From Ascoidea tarda (nom. inval.) (Eukaryota; Ascomycota; Saccharomycetes; Ascoideales; Ascoideaceae), in the NCBI GenBank assembly GCA_030560485.1, contig JAKTTS010000100.1:1-36900 (forward strand): a stretch of 36,900 bases of DNA, read 5' to 3'. The position numbers and the translations under genes were made by a program. Positions within the stretch are counted from its first letter, which is position 1; every line of letters starts with the position of its first letter. The notes beneath the pieces are model-generated. The model saw nothing but the letters and a program-made list of their open reading frames with translations. It was not told the origin of the DNA and searched no databases. Below, piece after piece: positions 36,741 through 36,900 of this stretch.

Positions 36741-36900
36741 ATGGAAAAACAATTATCTCCAACTGATTCTGAACACCACCCAGTTACTGTCTCTGGATTA
36801 AACAATGAATATATTCACATTGGCCAAACTAAAGTGAGAAAAGATGAACTATTAAGTGCCTTTGGTGGTGCTTTATACACTGGTGTCCACGCTGCTCCAA
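36741..36900 (+). CDS. Acetate/ammonium transporter of the ADY2/ATO/GPR1 family (start only)
   Basis: The window ends after 53 codons. The visible N-terminus has an acidic cytosolic head followed by NEYIHIGQTKVRKDEL and SAFGGALYTGVHAAP. This matches the region before the first membrane segment in Gpr1/Ady2/Ato proteins, where NEYI.I...K..RDD...AFGG.L.PG..P.P is typical. These plasma-membrane proteins with six spans import acetate or affect ammonium export. The NPAPLGL signature and the membrane spans would lie beyond the window end. Which ATO paralogue it is cannot be said. Confidence 0.9.
   Translation, partial: MEKQLSPTDSEHHPVTVSGLNNEYIHIGQTKVRKDELLSAFGGALYTGVHAAP

Overview
The window looks like nuclear DNA of an AT-rich ascomycete, most likely a budding yeast (Saccharomycotina). 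Genes are compact and mostly single-exon. The few introns are short, with GTAAGT or GTATGT donors and CTAAC-type branch sites close to the acceptor. One intron-containing tRNA gene has a T-run terminator. Recognisable fungal genes include RPC82, a ZRT-type zinc transporter, RUP1, ATG12, NBP35, NAP1 and the start of an ADY2/ATO/GPR1 acetate-transporter gene. Other genes (a Medusa-like domain, a fungal ubiquitin-like domain, a DUF3605 protein, a WBP2/GRAM protein) are of kinds I associate more with filamentous fungi, which hints at a lineage outside the Saccharomyces clade. The species and genetic code cannot be fixed from this window. I see no transposon, virus-like element or CRISPR array.

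Layout. 1-398: end of a putative regulator. 399-4741: an unusually long gene-poor stretch with a GC-rich island and paired E-boxes. 4742-11521: a ubiquitin-like-domain gene (+), a single-pass membrane protein gene with one intron (-) and an F-box gene (-). 12038-17281: a SOU1-like dehydrogenase (+), RPC82 (-) and a zinc transporter (+). 17832-21085: tRNA-Ser (-) and three-exon RUP1 (+). 22024-28596: two related genes pairing an F-box-like N-terminus with SDS22-type leucine-rich repeats (both -), flanking a WBP2/GRAM gene (+) and a small coiled-coil gene (-). 28939-36900: ATG12 (+), NBP35, NAP1, a ketopantoate-reductase-family gene and a GIG1/DUF3605 gene (all -), then the ATO-type transporter (+), cut by the window end.

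Themes. Several genes touch ubiquitin or ubiquitin-like biology: three F-box or F-box-like proteins, UBA-bearing Rup1, Atg12, a Ubl-domain protein and a GRAM protein ending in an LPxY motif. This may be chance. The clearest lineage-specific novelty is the F-box-like/SDS22-LRR pair. Base composition is patchy: GC-rich islands at about 1.9-2.5, 11.0-12.9 and 35.5-36.5 kb sit on long or divergent promoters and run into the 5' parts of adjoining genes, while the rest of the DNA is strongly AT-rich.
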